Positions 56,001-63,229 are shown, counted from the stretch's first letter. The stretch is 64,000 bases of DNA from Notamacropus eugenii (GCF_028372415.1 NC_092874.1:114844744-114908743); one strand, 5' to 3'. Made by a program: numbers and translations. The notes: generated by a model not told the origin, from the sequence alone.

Positions 56001-58328
56001 ACTGTACCCCCAAGATGATATTTATCAGCTGTATTATAAGAATGGGGTATCAGATCCTATCTTCTGTAATAGACATTCATGACACAGCTTTCTATTTTTT
56101 TCAGTCATTTCTGACTCGAGACCCCTTTTGGGGGTGTTTCTTGACAAAGATCCTGGAGTGGTTTGCCATTTTCTTCTCCAGCTTATTTTACAGATGAATA
56201 GCTGAGGCAAACAGGATTAAGTGACTCGCCTCACCTCATACAGCTAGGAAGTGTCTGAGGCTAGATCTGAACTGAGGTCTTCCTGACTCCAGGTCTAGTA
56301 TTCTATCCATTGTGTAACCTAGCTGCCTATATCTTATTAGCTCTTTTCTTTCACTAGATGCTGACTTTTTTTTTAACTTTCCATGTTGGCTTTTTTTTTT
56401 TTATTCTTCCATCTATAATCTCACCTTCTCCAAAGTCAAAACTGAAAAGAGAAAAAGAACTGTACTATTGTGATCCTGATTCATCAGAGAGCCCACGACC
56501 ACCATCCTGCAATTAGGATATGCCTAACTGGGATCCAAGACTTCTTAGGCTAGCTAGATAATTCTTATTCCTTTTTGCTTGGCTAACCAGTTTTCTCAGT
56601 TCCTTTCATCCTCTGAAGTTAGAGATATAACTCTTTAGTATATAATAAGGTTATTAAACCAACAAATAGTATCAAAGGTGCTTCTTTGGAAATATATTTC
56701 TTTCCTTTCCCTTCACATTTCCCCTGCCTCTACCTTAGACTTTTTAGTTTTAAATTTTATTTATTTCATTTTGAATTTAAGAAATAAAATAAGCATTTCC
56801 ATAACAAAGTAGAATAGAAAAAAGTTGCAAATGAAACTGCAAATTTATTGTGTACAACATGCTATTTCTTTTAAATATATAATAAAACTATCATATAACT
56901 ACTTTTTTTCCTTTTTCCCTTCCTCTCTCCCCCAACCCTAGTGATGACTATCATTAGGCACAAAAAAATGTGTATGTATCTCTCTCTCTCACCATTCTCT
57001 ACATACTTTTATTTATCAGTTCTTTCTCTAGATGCAGATAGCATCTTCCTTTATATGTGCTCTGTAGCTAATTTGGTTATTTATAATAGTAAAAGTGACA
57101 TTCACTCAAAGTTGTTCTTAAAACAATATTGCTATTACTACGTACAATATTCTCTTCATTCTACTCATTTCACTTTTAATTTTTTCATGCACATCTAACC
57201 ATCTTTTTCTAAGATCATCAAGCTCATCATTTCTTATGGCACAACAGCATTCCATCACAATAATACACTACAACTTGTTCAGCCATTCCCCAACTGAGTT
57301 ATCCCTGCAATTTCTAGTTTTTGCCACCATAAAGGGATCTTCTATAAATATTTTAGAACAGATAGGTTTTTCCTTTTTCCCCAACCATCTTGGGAAACAG
57401 ACCTAGTAGTGATATTGCTGTCTCAAAGGGTACAGGTAATATAAGGTATATATTTCTTTGGGCATAATTCCAGATTGCTCTCCAAAATGGTTGGATCAGT
57501 TCAAAGTTCCATCACCAACAGTGAATTAGTATATATGTAACATATATATTTTACCCATATATATTACAAAGACAATACTAAATAGCTCTTGGTAAATAAA
57601 TTATAACTTTTTAGGGAAGAATAATTATTTGTTAATTTAAGTAAGACACTGTACCTTGATGTGAACTCTGAGCTTTGGAAAAATTTAAAAGGGTAGCTTT
57701 CTATTAGGAAAAGGCATTCATAATTCACATCTCCTTGAGAAATTTGGTCAAATATTTTCATGTATTCATGGGCAATCATGACTATATAAAGTAAGAAGAT
57801 CTCAAAGAGAAGGGTTATTTGAAAATAGAAAATAGAGATATTTACTTAGGCTCAGTGGATGAATACCCTACAGAAATTAGCTGAAGTTTCTTTAATATGC
57901 CTATTTGACCAAAATACTAAAATTAAAGAAAAACAAAACAATTTGTGGTGGGGGGAGGGTATAAAGTCTCTATGACCAAATCAGATTACATACTAAAACA
58001 GATGAGATCAAGTGCCTTGAGATTTGTTAACTTGATTAAAAACAGTTGCTTCAGTGGTCATGGGTAAACACCATTATACTGAAATTTAAAATCCATAAAA
58101 TATTGGGATGCTTTGTTCTAAACAAATCATACTCAATGGACACACTTTTACAAGGGCTCCACACAGTAAGGAATGAATTACCTGTTCTGGGCATTAACCT
58201 CCACCTTTTCTGTGGCTTGTCCTAAAGACTCCTCCTCTTCTCTTTGACGAAGCCTCTCTTGCCGGGCTCTGCGGCGACGTTCTCTAGCAGCCTCTTCTTC
58301 ATCATCATCGTTTCTCTGATAGGCTATT
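20005..58328 (-). CDS. CALD1: CALD1, caldesmon, 3' 12 exons (gene partial at 5' end)
   Basis: Caldesmon is an actin-, tropomyosin-, myosin- and calmodulin-binding protein that restrains actomyosin ATPase in smooth muscle (h-form) and stabilises stress fibres in other cells (l-form). Coding exons, in transcript order: 58328-58182, 53544-52449, 50711-50634, 46675-46548, 39929-39668, 34997-34857, 32454-32411, 32318-32240, 30052-29915, 28380-28285, 21793-21713 and 20010-20005. Every boundary has AG/GT and all phases join, giving 764 codons plus stop. The first coding exon (start MDDFERRREL in human) is not in the window; I searched 58.4-64 kb on this strand and did not find it. Adding about 24 residues gives about 788, against 793 in human. 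Order of regions: myosin-binding N-terminal acidic region, long charged single helix, tropomyosin-binding region, C-terminal actin/calmodulin region. No inactivating change is seen. Residue identity to human is from memory of the family. Confidence 0.98.
20011..21712 (-). other. CALD1 last intron
   Basis: GTAATT...TTAGCAG, 1702 bp. It contains one MIR-like SINE at 20925-21100 (TTAGAGGTCATCTCTTCCAA, GAACTCAGGTCTTTGACTCT). Nothing else was recognised. Confidence 0.8.
21713..21793 (-). CDS. CALD1: CALD1 exon: DLRPGDVSGKRNLWEKQSVDKVTSPAK
   Basis: 81 nt, 27 codons, phase 0. It contains the third Trp cluster (RNLWEKQSVDKV), which binds calmodulin and actin, and the terminal VTSP proline-directed phosphorylation motif. 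The acceptor is TTTTTAACAG and the donor AAG|GTAATT. Human VSSKRN and SPTK are VSGKRN and SPAK here. Reading through the donor would add an unrelated tail, so splicing to the last exon at 20010 is required for the normal end. Confidence 0.97.
22990..23335 (+). mobile_element. Possible endogenous retrovirus LTR
   Basis: AATTAAACTTCTGTTTGATTC followed by CTGACTCTCCTGTCTC looks like an R-U5 segment of a class-I-type LTR. The sequence ends in a TACA just before TGGTTGAC, as an LTR/primer-site junction would. The left end is unclear, and no matching second LTR or intact viral gene is seen. Confidence 0.4.
24755..25080 (+). mobile_element. L2-type element with 3' end
   Basis: ATTTACTTACTATGTGTCAA ... 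CAGTCCCTGCCTGCAAGG ... CTCCTGGAGGACAGATG ... GTAGGCGCTTAATAAATATT. This is the standard ancient L2-like 3' pattern. Confidence 0.65.
27850..28115 (+). mobile_element. MIR-like SINE pair
   Basis: ATTTGATCCTCACAACAACC, GCATTTTACAGATAAGGAAA and TGCTCAAGGTCATACTGG run into a second MIR tail (GTGTGACCTTGAGCAAGGCA, GGGCCTCAGTTTCCTTCTC). This suggests two abutting copies. Confidence 0.7.
28285..28380 (-). CDS. CALD1: CALD1 exon: SSRINEWLTKTPEGNKSPAPK
   Basis: 96 nt, 32 codons, phase 0. It carries the INEWLTK calmodulin/actin cluster and the KSPAPKPS motif. Its Ser-Pro corresponds to a proline-directed kinase (ERK/cdc2) site in mammalian caldesmon. The acceptor is TTTCACAG and the donor TCT|GTAAGT. 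The only change I note from human is Asp to Glu in TPEGNK. Confidence 0.97.
28590..28675 (+). repeat. GA-rich low-complexity tract
   Basis: Imperfect GAGA/GACA repeats on plus. In the CALD1 pre-mRNA this is a UCUCU-rich tract about 210-295 nt upstream of the acceptor at 28381. Confidence 0.9.
28964..29200 (+). mobile_element. MIR-like SINE
   Basis: AACAGCATTTCCTTAGCACT, TTACACATATTATCTCATTT, CCATTTTACAGAGAAGGCAA and GGGGTCACATGGCCAATAAG in MIR order. Confidence 0.75.
29269..29500 (+). mobile_element. tRNA-headed marsupial SINE
   Basis: GTGGTACAGTGTATAGAG (box-A region), AGTTCAAATCTGGCCTCAGA (box B), CTCTGTGACCCTGGGCAAGT, then the long tail GGCAAATCACTCCAGTATCT and AAAACCCCAAATGAGATCAT. Confidence 0.85.
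29915..30052 (-). CDS. CALD1: CALD1 exon: calmodulin site A (MWEKGNVF)
   Basis: 138 nt, 46 codons, phase 0 at both ends: GTKTSKPTKPAASDLPVPAE, then GVRNIKSMWEKGNVFTSPTG and TGTPNK. MWEKGNVF is the first of the C-terminal calmodulin/actin-binding clusters of caldesmon, with the Trp conserved. The acceptor is CATCAG and the donor AAA|GTGAGT. Confidence 0.97.
30053..32239 (-). other. CALD1 intron, 2.2 kb
   Basis: Contains a MIR tail-like piece (30640-30730) and an imperfect ATT/AATTACTAT-rich tract (31180-31275). No coding exon was recognised; the open frame at 31412-31669 has no family resemblance. Confidence 0.75.
32240..32318 (-). CDS. CALD1: CALD1 exon: SKIDSRLEQYTSAIE
   Basis: 79 nt: one base completing Ser, then GAKLSHPTAVVSKIDSRLEQ and YTSAIE. 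The acceptor has a clear T tract (CTCTTTTTTTAAACAG) and the donor is GAG|GTAACT. SKIDSRLEQYTSAIE is a conserved C-terminal caldesmon segment; the preceding residues (KLSHPTAV) vary from human. Confidence 0.96.
32411..32454 (-). CDS. CALD1: CALD1 44-nt exon: IEERAEFLNKSVQK
   Basis: 14 codons plus two bases of a Ser codon. The acceptor is CTTCTAG and the donor GAG|GTATAC. It matches the human residues exactly. It is separated from the next exon by an intron of only 92 bp (32319-32410). Confidence 0.95.
32455..34856 (-). other. CALD1 intron, 2.4 kb
   Basis: Contains an L1 3'-region fragment in plus sense (32650-32800: CCGAAAGATATCACGAAAAG, TTTGCACAAAAATCTTCAGA), MIR-like SINEs (33185-33305 and 33955-34085) and an L2-like scrap near 33350-33480. 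Nothing is recognised in 34090-34850. Confidence 0.7.
34857..34997 (-). CDS. CALD1: CALD1 exon: EEKRRLKEEIERRR...GSSLK
   Basis: 141 nt, 47 codons, phase 0 at both ends. It completes the tropomyosin-binding helix and enters the C-terminal domain with DDKKPFKCFTPKGSSLK. The single Cys in KCFTPKG matches the conserved C-terminal cysteine of caldesmon. The acceptor is TTTCTAG and the donor AAG|GTAGCT. Confidence 0.97.
35283..35520 (+). mobile_element. Marsupial SINE, second type
   Basis: GACAACATGATATATTGGAT, GGGTTCAGATTTTACTTATG, AAAGTCACTTAACTTTTCAG and a tail with GGAAGGGGTTTCCTCACTGG. The same tail recurs at 42360-42565 (GGAATTTCCTCACTGGGG). Confidence 0.65.
35909..36042 (+). mobile_element. 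tRNA-headed SINE with target-site duplication
   Basis: GGAGCTAGGTAACTCAGAGG ... GAGTTCAAATCCAGCCTCAC ... AGCTGTGTGACCCTGGACAA. It is flanked by AATGACTCAGTT (35897-35908) and AATGACCCAATT (36043-36054). Confidence 0.85.
36530..36930 (-). mobile_element. CR1/L3-type LINE fragment
   Basis: On plus the antisense CR1/L3 pattern is visible: TTCACCAGATGTGGTCAGGT, AGTACCACGAGACCACTATT, TAAGGTGACATTAGCTTTCC and, near 36930, AAACTCCCAGATCTTCTCTC. It is interrupted by other old repeats near 36800. Confidence 0.6.
37999..38260 (+). mobile_element. 5'-truncated HAL1 3' end
   Basis: About 260 bp closely match the 3' end of the HAL1 at 3255-5786: AAGATATACAGGCAATGGGG, GAGGGGATGGGGATAAGAGA, GAAGGGAGGGCAGATTAGGG and ACTCAAAATCTTATGGATGT. 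It is flanked by TCAAACATA at 37990-37998 and 38261-38269. Confidence 0.85.
39262..39475 (+). mobile_element. SINE 3' tail (same family as 47546-47840)
   Basis: GAATATCTGGTCACTGGATC, GAGGTTGGTGACCTTGCACA, GCCCTCCCTCACTCAAATC and ATGTCATCATCTTGTCATGG match the tail of the SINE at 47546. The tRNA head is missing. Confidence 0.75.
39625..39666 (-). repeat. Perfect 21-bp tandem duplication at a CALD1 splice donor
   Basis: 39625-39645 and 39646-39666 are identical. Together with the last exon bases they reproduce GAGAGGAG|GTAATAATGG and then GAGAGGAG|TTAATAATGG on the minus strand. The true donor (39667/39666) is intact; the duplicate junction lacks the GT. Confidence 0.95.
39668..39929 (-). CDS. 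CALD1: CALD1 exon: tropomyosin-binding helix
   Basis: 262 nt. One base completes Ser, then RSGGKGSVDTKEAE, VEAGKRLEELRRRRGETESE, EFEKLKQKQQEAALELEELK and onward to ERKVREE. The acceptor is CTTGTAG and the donor GAG|GTAATA. This region is nearly invariant in caldesmons, has similarity to troponin T and contributes to tropomyosin and myosin binding (established for the family). A 21-bp tandem duplication begins at the donor (39625-39666). Confidence 0.97.
41919..42172 (+). mobile_element. tRNA-headed marsupial SINE, full length
   Basis: GGGCAGCTAGGTGGCACAGC (box A), GAGTTCAAATCCAGCCTCAG (box B), AGCTGTGTGACCTGAGGGAA, then GGCAAACCTCTCCAGTATCT and CCCCAAATGGGGTCATGATG. This is the best-preserved head-to-tail copy in the window. 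Confidence 0.88.
42360..42565 (+). mobile_element. Marsupial SINE, second type
   Basis: GAGCTAGCCTTGGAATCAGG, GTTCCAGTCCTACCACTGAC, GTGTGATGCTGGGCAAGGCA and the tail with GAATTTCCTCACTGGGGTTC, shared with 35283-35520. Confidence 0.65.
43041..43058 (+). repeat. C18 homopolymer inside a MIR-like SINE
   Basis: An uninterrupted run of 18 C following AGAGTCCAA. The surrounding sequence (GACCTCAGGAGCTAGAGTCC, TTACAGATGGTAAAACAGA) is MIR-like, where the ancestral motif has only four or five C. Confidence 0.95.
44380..45440 (+). mobile_element. Old interspersed repeat, family uncertain
   Basis: Begins with TTATTATGTGCCAGGAACTA and CAGTCCCTGCTCTCAAAGAC, then runs of purine-rich sequence (GGAGACATCCAAAGTTAG, GGAGAGAGCAGTTTCAGTTG) and ends GCACAGTGCATGGCACATAG. 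These are phrases I associate with a dispersed ancient mammalian repeat. A CA/TA microsatellite interrupts it near 44505-44600. No protein frame is preserved. Confidence 0.5.
45940..46330 (+). mobile_element. L2 fragment
   Basis: L2-like order: TTGTTACTCCTCTACTCAAT, CCTATTGCCTCTGGGATAAA, TTCACAACCTGACCTCATCT and CTCGCTGCTCTTCACACTTG. Confidence 0.7.
46548..46675 (-). CDS. CALD1: CALD1 exon: IKEEKINKDK...HTENIF
   Basis: 128 nt: 42 codons plus two bases of a Ser codon. The acceptor is TTTATAG and the donor CAG|GTAAGA. It aligns with human IKDEKIKKDK...LKHTENTFS but is six codons shorter, with GPSW between DK and DRKKGF where human has ten residues. The shortening is in frame, so the downstream sequence is unaffected. 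Confidence 0.95.
47546..47840 (+). mobile_element. tRNA-headed SINE with perfect 13-bp target-site duplication
   Basis: GCTAGGTGGTGCAGTGGATA (box A), CTGAGTTCAAAGCTCACCTC, AGCTGTGTGACCTTGGGCAA, then a long tail (GTGAGGCTGGTGACCTGCAC, TTTGGCAATGAAGGACAAAC) ending in ACACAC. AACTAGCCAAATT occurs at both ends (47533-47545 and 47841-47853) without mismatch. Confidence 0.92.
49535..49880 (-). mobile_element. CR1/L3-type LINE fragment
   Basis: On plus: GAGCCTAAATTTGCCCTTTT, GCAACTTTCACTAATTTTCC and CATCATGTTGTCCCTCAGGC, then TTAAACATCCCTAA. This is the antisense CR1/L3 3' pattern. A similar piece lies at 60420-60760. Confidence 0.65.
50634..50711 (-). CDS. CALD1: CALD1 26-codon cassette exon
   Basis: 78 nt, phase 0 at both ends, encoding GEEKGVKVEVKREK through KPTFKREE. 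The donor is GAG|GTAAAT. The acceptor, placed by similarity, is AAAAAG|GGAGAA; the preceding 20 bases are A-rich with almost no pyrimidine tract, though a CTGAC branch-like motif lies about 20 nt upstream. Human isoforms with and without this 26-residue block exist (564 versus 538 residues), so it is a known cassette. The weak acceptor fits regulated inclusion. Confidence 0.92.
50712..52448 (-). other. CALD1 intron, 1.7 kb
   Basis: Higher GC than neighbouring introns between 50750 and 51560. Contains a possible retroviral gag-pro remnant (51300-51520) and a TA/TG-rich tract (51610-51670). No CALD1 coding sequence was seen. Confidence 0.7.
51300..51520 (+). pseudogene. Possible endogenous retrovirus gag-pro remnant
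   Basis: A GC-richer block with a basic, Pro/Arg-rich reading frame. A broken zinc-knuckle-like pattern near 51415-51445 has its Cys and Gly-His-Trp parts in different frames. The context after it resembles a gammaretroviral nucleocapsid-protease junction. Frameshifts and a stop break it. No LTR pair was found. The call is tentative. Confidence 0.3.
52449..53544 (-). CDS. CALD1: CALD1 large exon: shared region plus smooth-muscle-specific helix
   Basis: 1096 nt encoding 365 full codons after one base that finishes a Ser codon. It begins VGDEETKSTT and ends VLKTQ at a CAG|GTACAG donor; the acceptor is TTGTACAG. Codons up to KNGQ (53073) are common to all isoforms. The remaining 208 codons (53072-52449) correspond to the h-caldesmon-only block, 229 residues in human. 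That block is extremely rich in Glu, Lys, Arg and Ala, as expected for the long single alpha-helix linking the myosin and actin ends. It contains a six-copy 9-residue tandem array (52822-52983). No frameshift or stop interrupts it. The upstream Met sometimes read just before VGDE lies in intron sequence. Confidence 0.97.
52822..52983 (-). repeat. CALD1: Six-copy 27-bp coding tandem repeat in CALD1
   Basis: Six contiguous 27-bp units (52822-52848, 52849-52875, 52876-52902, 52903-52929, 52930-52956, 52957-52983). They differ from each other at only a few, mostly silent, positions. Each encodes AEAEKLRLE-type nonapeptides, so the reading frame stays open and the amphipathic charge pattern is kept. 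It lies in the h-caldesmon helix, just N-terminal to EERERIKAEQ. Human has a single related segment (AEAERARLE) here. Confidence 0.95.
53072..53073 (-). other. CALD1: Internal competing 5' splice site (l-caldesmon donor)
   Basis: After the codons for KNGQ the minus strand reads CAG|GTCTGT, a good donor match in phase 0. Use of this site removes 208 codons and leaves the same phase as the distal donor at 52449/52448. It is established that caldesmon mRNAs choose between two 5' splice sites in this one exon, giving non-muscle and smooth-muscle forms. Assigning this exact position is my inference from phase, donor quality and the human isoform boundary. Confidence 0.8.
54615..54752 (+). mobile_element. 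tRNA-headed SINE with target-site duplication
   Basis: GTAGCTAGGTGGTGCAGTGG, CGAGTTCAAATCTGGCCTCA and TACGTGACCCTAGACAAGTC. It is flanked by AAATTCAATTATA (54602-54614) and AAATTCAACTGTA (54753-54765), 13 bp with two mismatches. Confidence 0.87.
54840..55075 (+). mobile_element. MIR-like SINE
   Basis: AAAGCACTTAACATTTTTCA, CATACCAACTCTGTAAGGTA, AAGTGACTTGCTCAAAGTCA and GAAATGAATCCAGGTCTTCT in order. Confidence 0.7.
56098..56330 (-). mobile_element. tRNA-headed marsupial SINE
   Basis: Antisense copy on plus: CTGGAGTGGTTTGCCATTTT, AAGTGACTCGCCTCACCTCA, CTAGATCTGAACTGAGGTCT and TGTGTAACCTAGCTGCC at the head. Confidence 0.85.
56720..57540 (-). mobile_element. L1 3' UTR/ORF2-end fragment
   Basis: The plus strand shows the antisense of marsupial L1 3' ends: AGTTCTTTCTCTAGATGCAG, CAAAGTTGTTCTTAAAACAA, TGTTCAGCCATTCCCCAACT and CAAAATGGTTGGATCAGTTC in order. 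Reverse transcriptase is not present. Confidence 0.8.
58182..58328 (-). CDS. CALD1: CALD1 exon: N-terminal region, ends NAQN
   Basis: 147 nt. The first base completes an Arg codon begun in the upstream exon; the exon then reads IAYQRNDDDEEEAARERRRR and ends EVNAQN plus two bases of a Ser codon. The acceptor is ATTTCAG and the donor is AG|GTAATT. This is the charged myosin-binding segment shared by all caldesmon isoforms, and it is almost identical to the human protein. It is the most 5' CALD1 exon in the window. Confidence 0.97.
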
Positions 58329-59706
58329 CTGAAATATACCAATGACACAATCTTGTGAATAAAAACCATCATCACTATTCATTTTTTCCTTCTCCATGAA
58401 AATCAAATCAGTTCAATAATTGTTTATTAAACATGCTAGGTGTTGGGCAAAGTTTTAAGAAAACATGGTCCCAGACCTAATGAAATTTACATTTTCAGCA
58501 GCTACTTTAGGACTGGCTTACCTTTCCCAAAGTGACATTTTTAAGCTAGTAAGCAAAACTATGGACTTGTAAGATGGTTTAATAAAATGTCACCTCCCAA
58601 AGAGTTAGCTTTAAAATGTTTTAAGCCAGTCTATTCTTCTCTTCCATATACATTAAACCATATGAAACCAAGAGAAAGAACAAAATCATCATTCTTTACT
58701 ATTGGTCCTACTAATGTAGTTTTGACTCAAGTGAGAAATTCTAATACATTTGTTCTTGTATCTGCCTCTTTGGATTTTGTCTTGGAGCACAATCATTGGA
58801 TCACAGATTATGCCTGACATCTCAGGAATAGGAATATTACTTGATTTTTAGCTCTTAACTTGCCAGCCTTTCATTCAAGGATTAAGTTTTTTATTTCTTG
58901 AAGTGTAACTATTGTTCATTTCTTGCTTTTCCATTTCATGTTTCCTACACCATCCATAGACTTTCATCCCTTGTTCCAGTCCACAATGGTTTCTTGCCAT
59001 AGAGACCAAGTGGTTGGTCAGGGCAACCTTTATCAGGAAGGCAGAAAATTCCCCAACACATAAATGCCACCAGTCTATTTTTGTCCTGCCTCAAGTCCAT
59101 ATTCAGATTTGTGCATCCTGATAGGCTGAACTTAATGATTCCTTCTTTTTGATCATAGCTTGAATTGGCAGTGATCCTTCTAGTTTTCCCAAAACATGAC
59201 ATGGTTAACTGTCAGGGGACTATAAGTTCAGCAGTAGATTGGGGCCAGACTGTAACATGATTTTATATTACTCTCTGCACAGGTTAATAAATATATTGGG
59301 CTGCAAATTAAACTGTAAACAGGTGTCAGCAGCTGGATCATCAACTTTTTATTCTCTTATTGCTGACTATTCAAAATGTTTGTTTCTTGAGGGAAATGTG
59401 CAATACCAAACCTCTTGTTTGGATTCTCAATGAGTCATTTCCACTTGAATTCACAGAAAGGCTGCAGATTGGCTTTCAGTGACTCAAGTACATATACTTT
59501 ATCCTCATCTTTACTCTTTGTTTTTTCCAAGTCTCATTCCTCCAATCAATTTTGACCACACTTGTTAATAATGTTATTCATCACGATCTCTTCTATGCCA
59601 GAACCTTCAGAAGCTTACTACTGTTACAAAACTAACCAAACAAAACCCAGCAAAACCTTCAAGTCTAACATTCAAAGCCTCCATCAAATTCTTTCCAGAG
59701 CTATTA

Positions 59707-59711
<5 letters not shown>

Positions 59712-59755
<44 letters not shown>
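59712..59755 (+). repeat. (TC)n microsatellite
   Basis: About 22 uninterrupted TC units; GA repeats in the CALD1 pre-mRNA. Confidence 0.97.
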
Positions 59756-59758
<3 letters not shown>

Positions 59759-60419
59759 CTTATTCTTCTCAAAAATTAATCTTCCAATTTATTTCTTTAT
59801 AAAGATTGTAGAATTCCTTTAATTGATACATGTAATTAAAAAGATAATCATTTTCCAGTATTCTGCCCACTACTTTCTCTTAAAAACAACAACAAAAAAC
59901 AATTAAGCAAAACAGTCTCATTAGAGATTAGAACTGACAGCATGTGCAATATTCAGCTTTTATGGTTTACTATTTCTAAGCAGAAGCCTGTTTTAACGTT
60001 AGTCATTTGGGATGAACATCAGTCTTCGTTAGCTGGATTTTTCTCTCCTTATCCTTTCTTGAACAACTCTTGGTTATTTCATCTCTATGTCTTTGGGGAT
60101 ATTATTCTTATGTCTTAATTTTTACAATTCACACATATATATCACTTTCAAGACTGGAAGCAAGATTGACCTTCTTTAAGATATAATCTTTGACTAACTT
60201 CACTTTTTTATTCTCTTGTCACTCTTCCTCCACTTCAGAGTTGGAAGAGATGTCAGGGGTAATCTAACACTAACTGAACAACATATCCAGCAAATGGTCT
60301 TCTTGTCTTTACTCCCCCATTAGACCATGAGATGCTTGAGAGCAAGGACTGTCTTTTGTCTTTCTTTGTATCTTCAACTCTTTACACAGTGCCTAATAAG
60401 AGCTTAATAAATGCTTGTT

Positions 60420-60760
60420 TCACTGGCTACTTGAAGACCTCCAGCAAATAGGTAAGGTAGGCAATTTTACTTTTAGATAGTTCTCTTAGGAAGTTTCCCA
60501 ACAGCAAGCCTAAACTTGCCCTTTTTTTTTTTTTTTTGCAACTTCTATAATGTTGTCAGTCTAATCCTTCTAGGCGACATTCTTTCTTTGAGGGCTAGAA
60601 GAACACCCTCATGTCTCACCCTGCCCCAAATCTTCTCTTTCTAAAAGCTAACTATCCCTAGTTCCTTTAACCAATGTTCCTAAGGCATGACCTGGAGCCT
60701 TCTTATCATCCCATTGGCTCTCCTCTGATCACTTTTCAGACTATCGATATCCTTGATTTA
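60420..60760 (-). mobile_element. CR1/L3-type LINE fragment
   Basis: On plus: TTGAAGACCTCCAGCAAATA, TAGGAAGTTTCCCAACAGCA, AAGCCTAAACTTGCCC, TAGTTCCTTTAACCAATGTT and GGCTCTCCTCTGATCACTTT. This is the antisense 3' pattern of CR1/L3, with an internal T tract at 60522-60537. Confidence 0.7.
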
Positions 60761-61433
60761 TGGTAGTGTTACAACAGAAGGCATGCTGGATCTGGAGTCA
60801 GAGGACCTGGGCTCAAATCTATCAATCTATAAGCATTTATTAACCACCTATTCTGTGCCAGGCAATGAGAATACAAAGAAAAAAGTGAAATAGTCCCACT
60901 TCTCAAAGATCGAACATTCTACCAGGAATCTAAAAGCAATATATTTATTAGAAACAACATTAGACTCCAATGCACATGAAGCCATTGTTAATTTGTTGTA
61001 TAATAATTTTTAATAATACTCTAGAGATGTTGACAGTATATAATAATTGTAGCCTTGTCCCCAAACTGTGTATACAGACAGTAAGACACTTGAATAACCC
61101 CAAGCAATCAATTAATAGGCATTTATTAAGTTCCTACTGTGTACACATTAAGCAAGCTACCTAATTTCTCTTGTCCTGAGTTTTGGCATCTGTAAAATAA
61201 GAAAGTTGGTTCAAATGACTTCCGAGGTCTCTTCTAGTACCAAACCCTAGCGCCACCTTAAAATGTCACATCCAGAACTAAAATACTACCATTACATTAT
61301 CACATGCTTGACTGTGTTTCACTGTGGGACTTTCTCTAGTTTTCATATGTGCCTGTCACTTGTCTCCTCCTTTCCCCACTAAAGCACTATTTCCTTATGA
61401 GCAGAATTGTCTTCTTTTGTAATTACCTCAATG

Positions 61434-61614
61434 CAGGGGTGGGGAACCTGTGGCCTTGAGGCCACATGTGGCCCTCTAGGTCCTCAAGTGTGGCCCCTTG
61501 ACTGAATCCAAATTTCCTCAATTTGTTCTGTAAGGTTTGGATTCACTCAAAGGGTCGTACTTGAAGACCAAGAGGGCCACATGTGTCCTTGAGGCCACAA
61601 GTTCCCCACTCCTG
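61434..61614. mobile_element. Palindromic hAT-type MITE inserted in an L2
   Basis: 181 bp that begin CAGGGGTGGGGAACCTGTGG and end, as an inverted repeat, in CCACAAGTTCCCCACTCCTG. Most of the element folds on itself (GGCCACATGTGGCCCTCT versus AGAGGGCCACATGTGTCC). The flanking 8-mers CCTCAATG and TCTCAGTG differ by two transitions, as expected for an old 8-bp hAT target duplication. L2 3'-end sequence lies on both sides. There is no transposase. Confidence 0.82.
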
Positions 61615-63227
61615 TCTCAGTGCTTAGTACAATGTTATGTATGGAGTATTTAATAAATGAATGTGATTGAATGCTTTGAGACCTAACATTTAGAAATACT
61701 TGTAAATGGTCATCACATTACACAGTCTGTTGGAAAATCCCATGGTGCAACTGATTTTAGGATTCCCATAGTACAGCTGACACTGGGACTTCTTAATAGC
61801 ACTCACTTCACTTTAAAAAAAAGAAAAAGTTATCTTTTCGGCTTGGCATTGTAGATAGTACCATGCACACAGTAAAATCTTTCTTAGGCAGTGAGAGACA
61901 CAATAGGCACTGTTCCTCCAAGAAGAGACTGCCTTCTCCTCCAGAACTTCATGCAAAAGGCTTGGAGCCAAGTTGGAATGTGACCAAGACTCAGAACAAT
62001 GATACAGGATCCTTAATGTAAATGAGTGATAATGCAACCTTTGCTCTATGCCTCATCTGAAAGCTATTTTGTGTATCTGGTTCTCTATATGCCATATTTA
62101 ATATTTGGCAGGCCATTTAATATTCAAAATATCATTTAAAAATCAAACTAGTCTTTAATTTACTTCTTTCCTCTGTTAAACTGTAGTAAAAAAGTTGCTT
62201 TATCCACTCTTCTATCACCTAGCATATGTTTATCTCTATATTACAGTGATAATAGATATTCAAAATGGTGACCCTGGAACCCAGCAAGATCCTGAGTAAC
62301 TTCTGAATCACTGAAGAAATGTTAAGTTCAGCATAGTTGTGGTGTTAAGTATATCTTATTATATTATAAGTCTTTGAAAATTAGTAATCCCCATCTGGCA
62401 TGTATGGTAACTCACTATTAACCAAAGTACTAACCAGAGTATCCCATTTCCTGACCATGATGGACAACAAAGAGATGATTGTACTTTCTTTCTTGGGAAC
62501 TGTTCTCACTTCATTTATTTCTTAGTTTTAAGAGAAGAGCTTGATCATTCTCTCTGCAGGGCAGCAGTGTTGCTAATCTTAGAAATGGTTCAGGAGAGAA
62601 GGAGATGGTCTAAATCTCATTTCTTGGAGAGCTCTGGGACTCTGTGGGGGCCTAGAGGAGGAAAAGGAGATGGGATTGGCACCTCACCATTCCCAGAACC
62701 ACAACTTTAAGACTCACATTTCCAGGAAAAACAAAGGCTGATCTCTGTGATGGGTGATTTCCTTTAGAATGTTACAGTTTTCTTACAGGAAAGATATCTT
62801 AAGACCTTGGGAATATAGAATTCTACTGTCTCACTGTGTTTAAGTTATAGGGTAATTATATCAGGTTCTATGGCTGGCAGCTAGAATGCTCAGATTTATG
62901 AAATGTTACGTGGATGGCAAGTAAGTGAGAACTTTGGGGAGTCTGGCTTTTTCGAATGAGACGGGATAAAGGAATCCTTGTATACTGAACAAGAAGAGAA
63001 AGTTGGTGAGGAAGCTGATTGAATAAGACTGCTATTTCCTATTTGGCATATTTGTAGGTACATACATCCTTATTCTTCAAATATTTTTCCAGACTTATCC
63101 AATGGATAAAGAAAAAAGCCAAGATTTTTTCTCCTTACAAATTCACTTCCAGTGCATGGCTCTTTGCTTTGACTTCTGTTTGTATAGTTCAGTGGATTCA
63201 CTGTAGCTTGAAGAAAGTTTCCCTTTA

Positions 63228-63229
<2 letters not shown>

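Larger units (their letters stand above)
53545..58181 (-). other. CALD1 intron, 4.6 kb
   Basis: Holds an L2 3' end (53800-53935), a SINE (54615-54752), a MIR (54840-55075), a SINE in antisense (56098-56330) and an L1 3' UTR fragment (56720-57540). Nothing is recognised in 53940-54590, 55080-56090 or 57550-58170. Confidence 0.75.
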
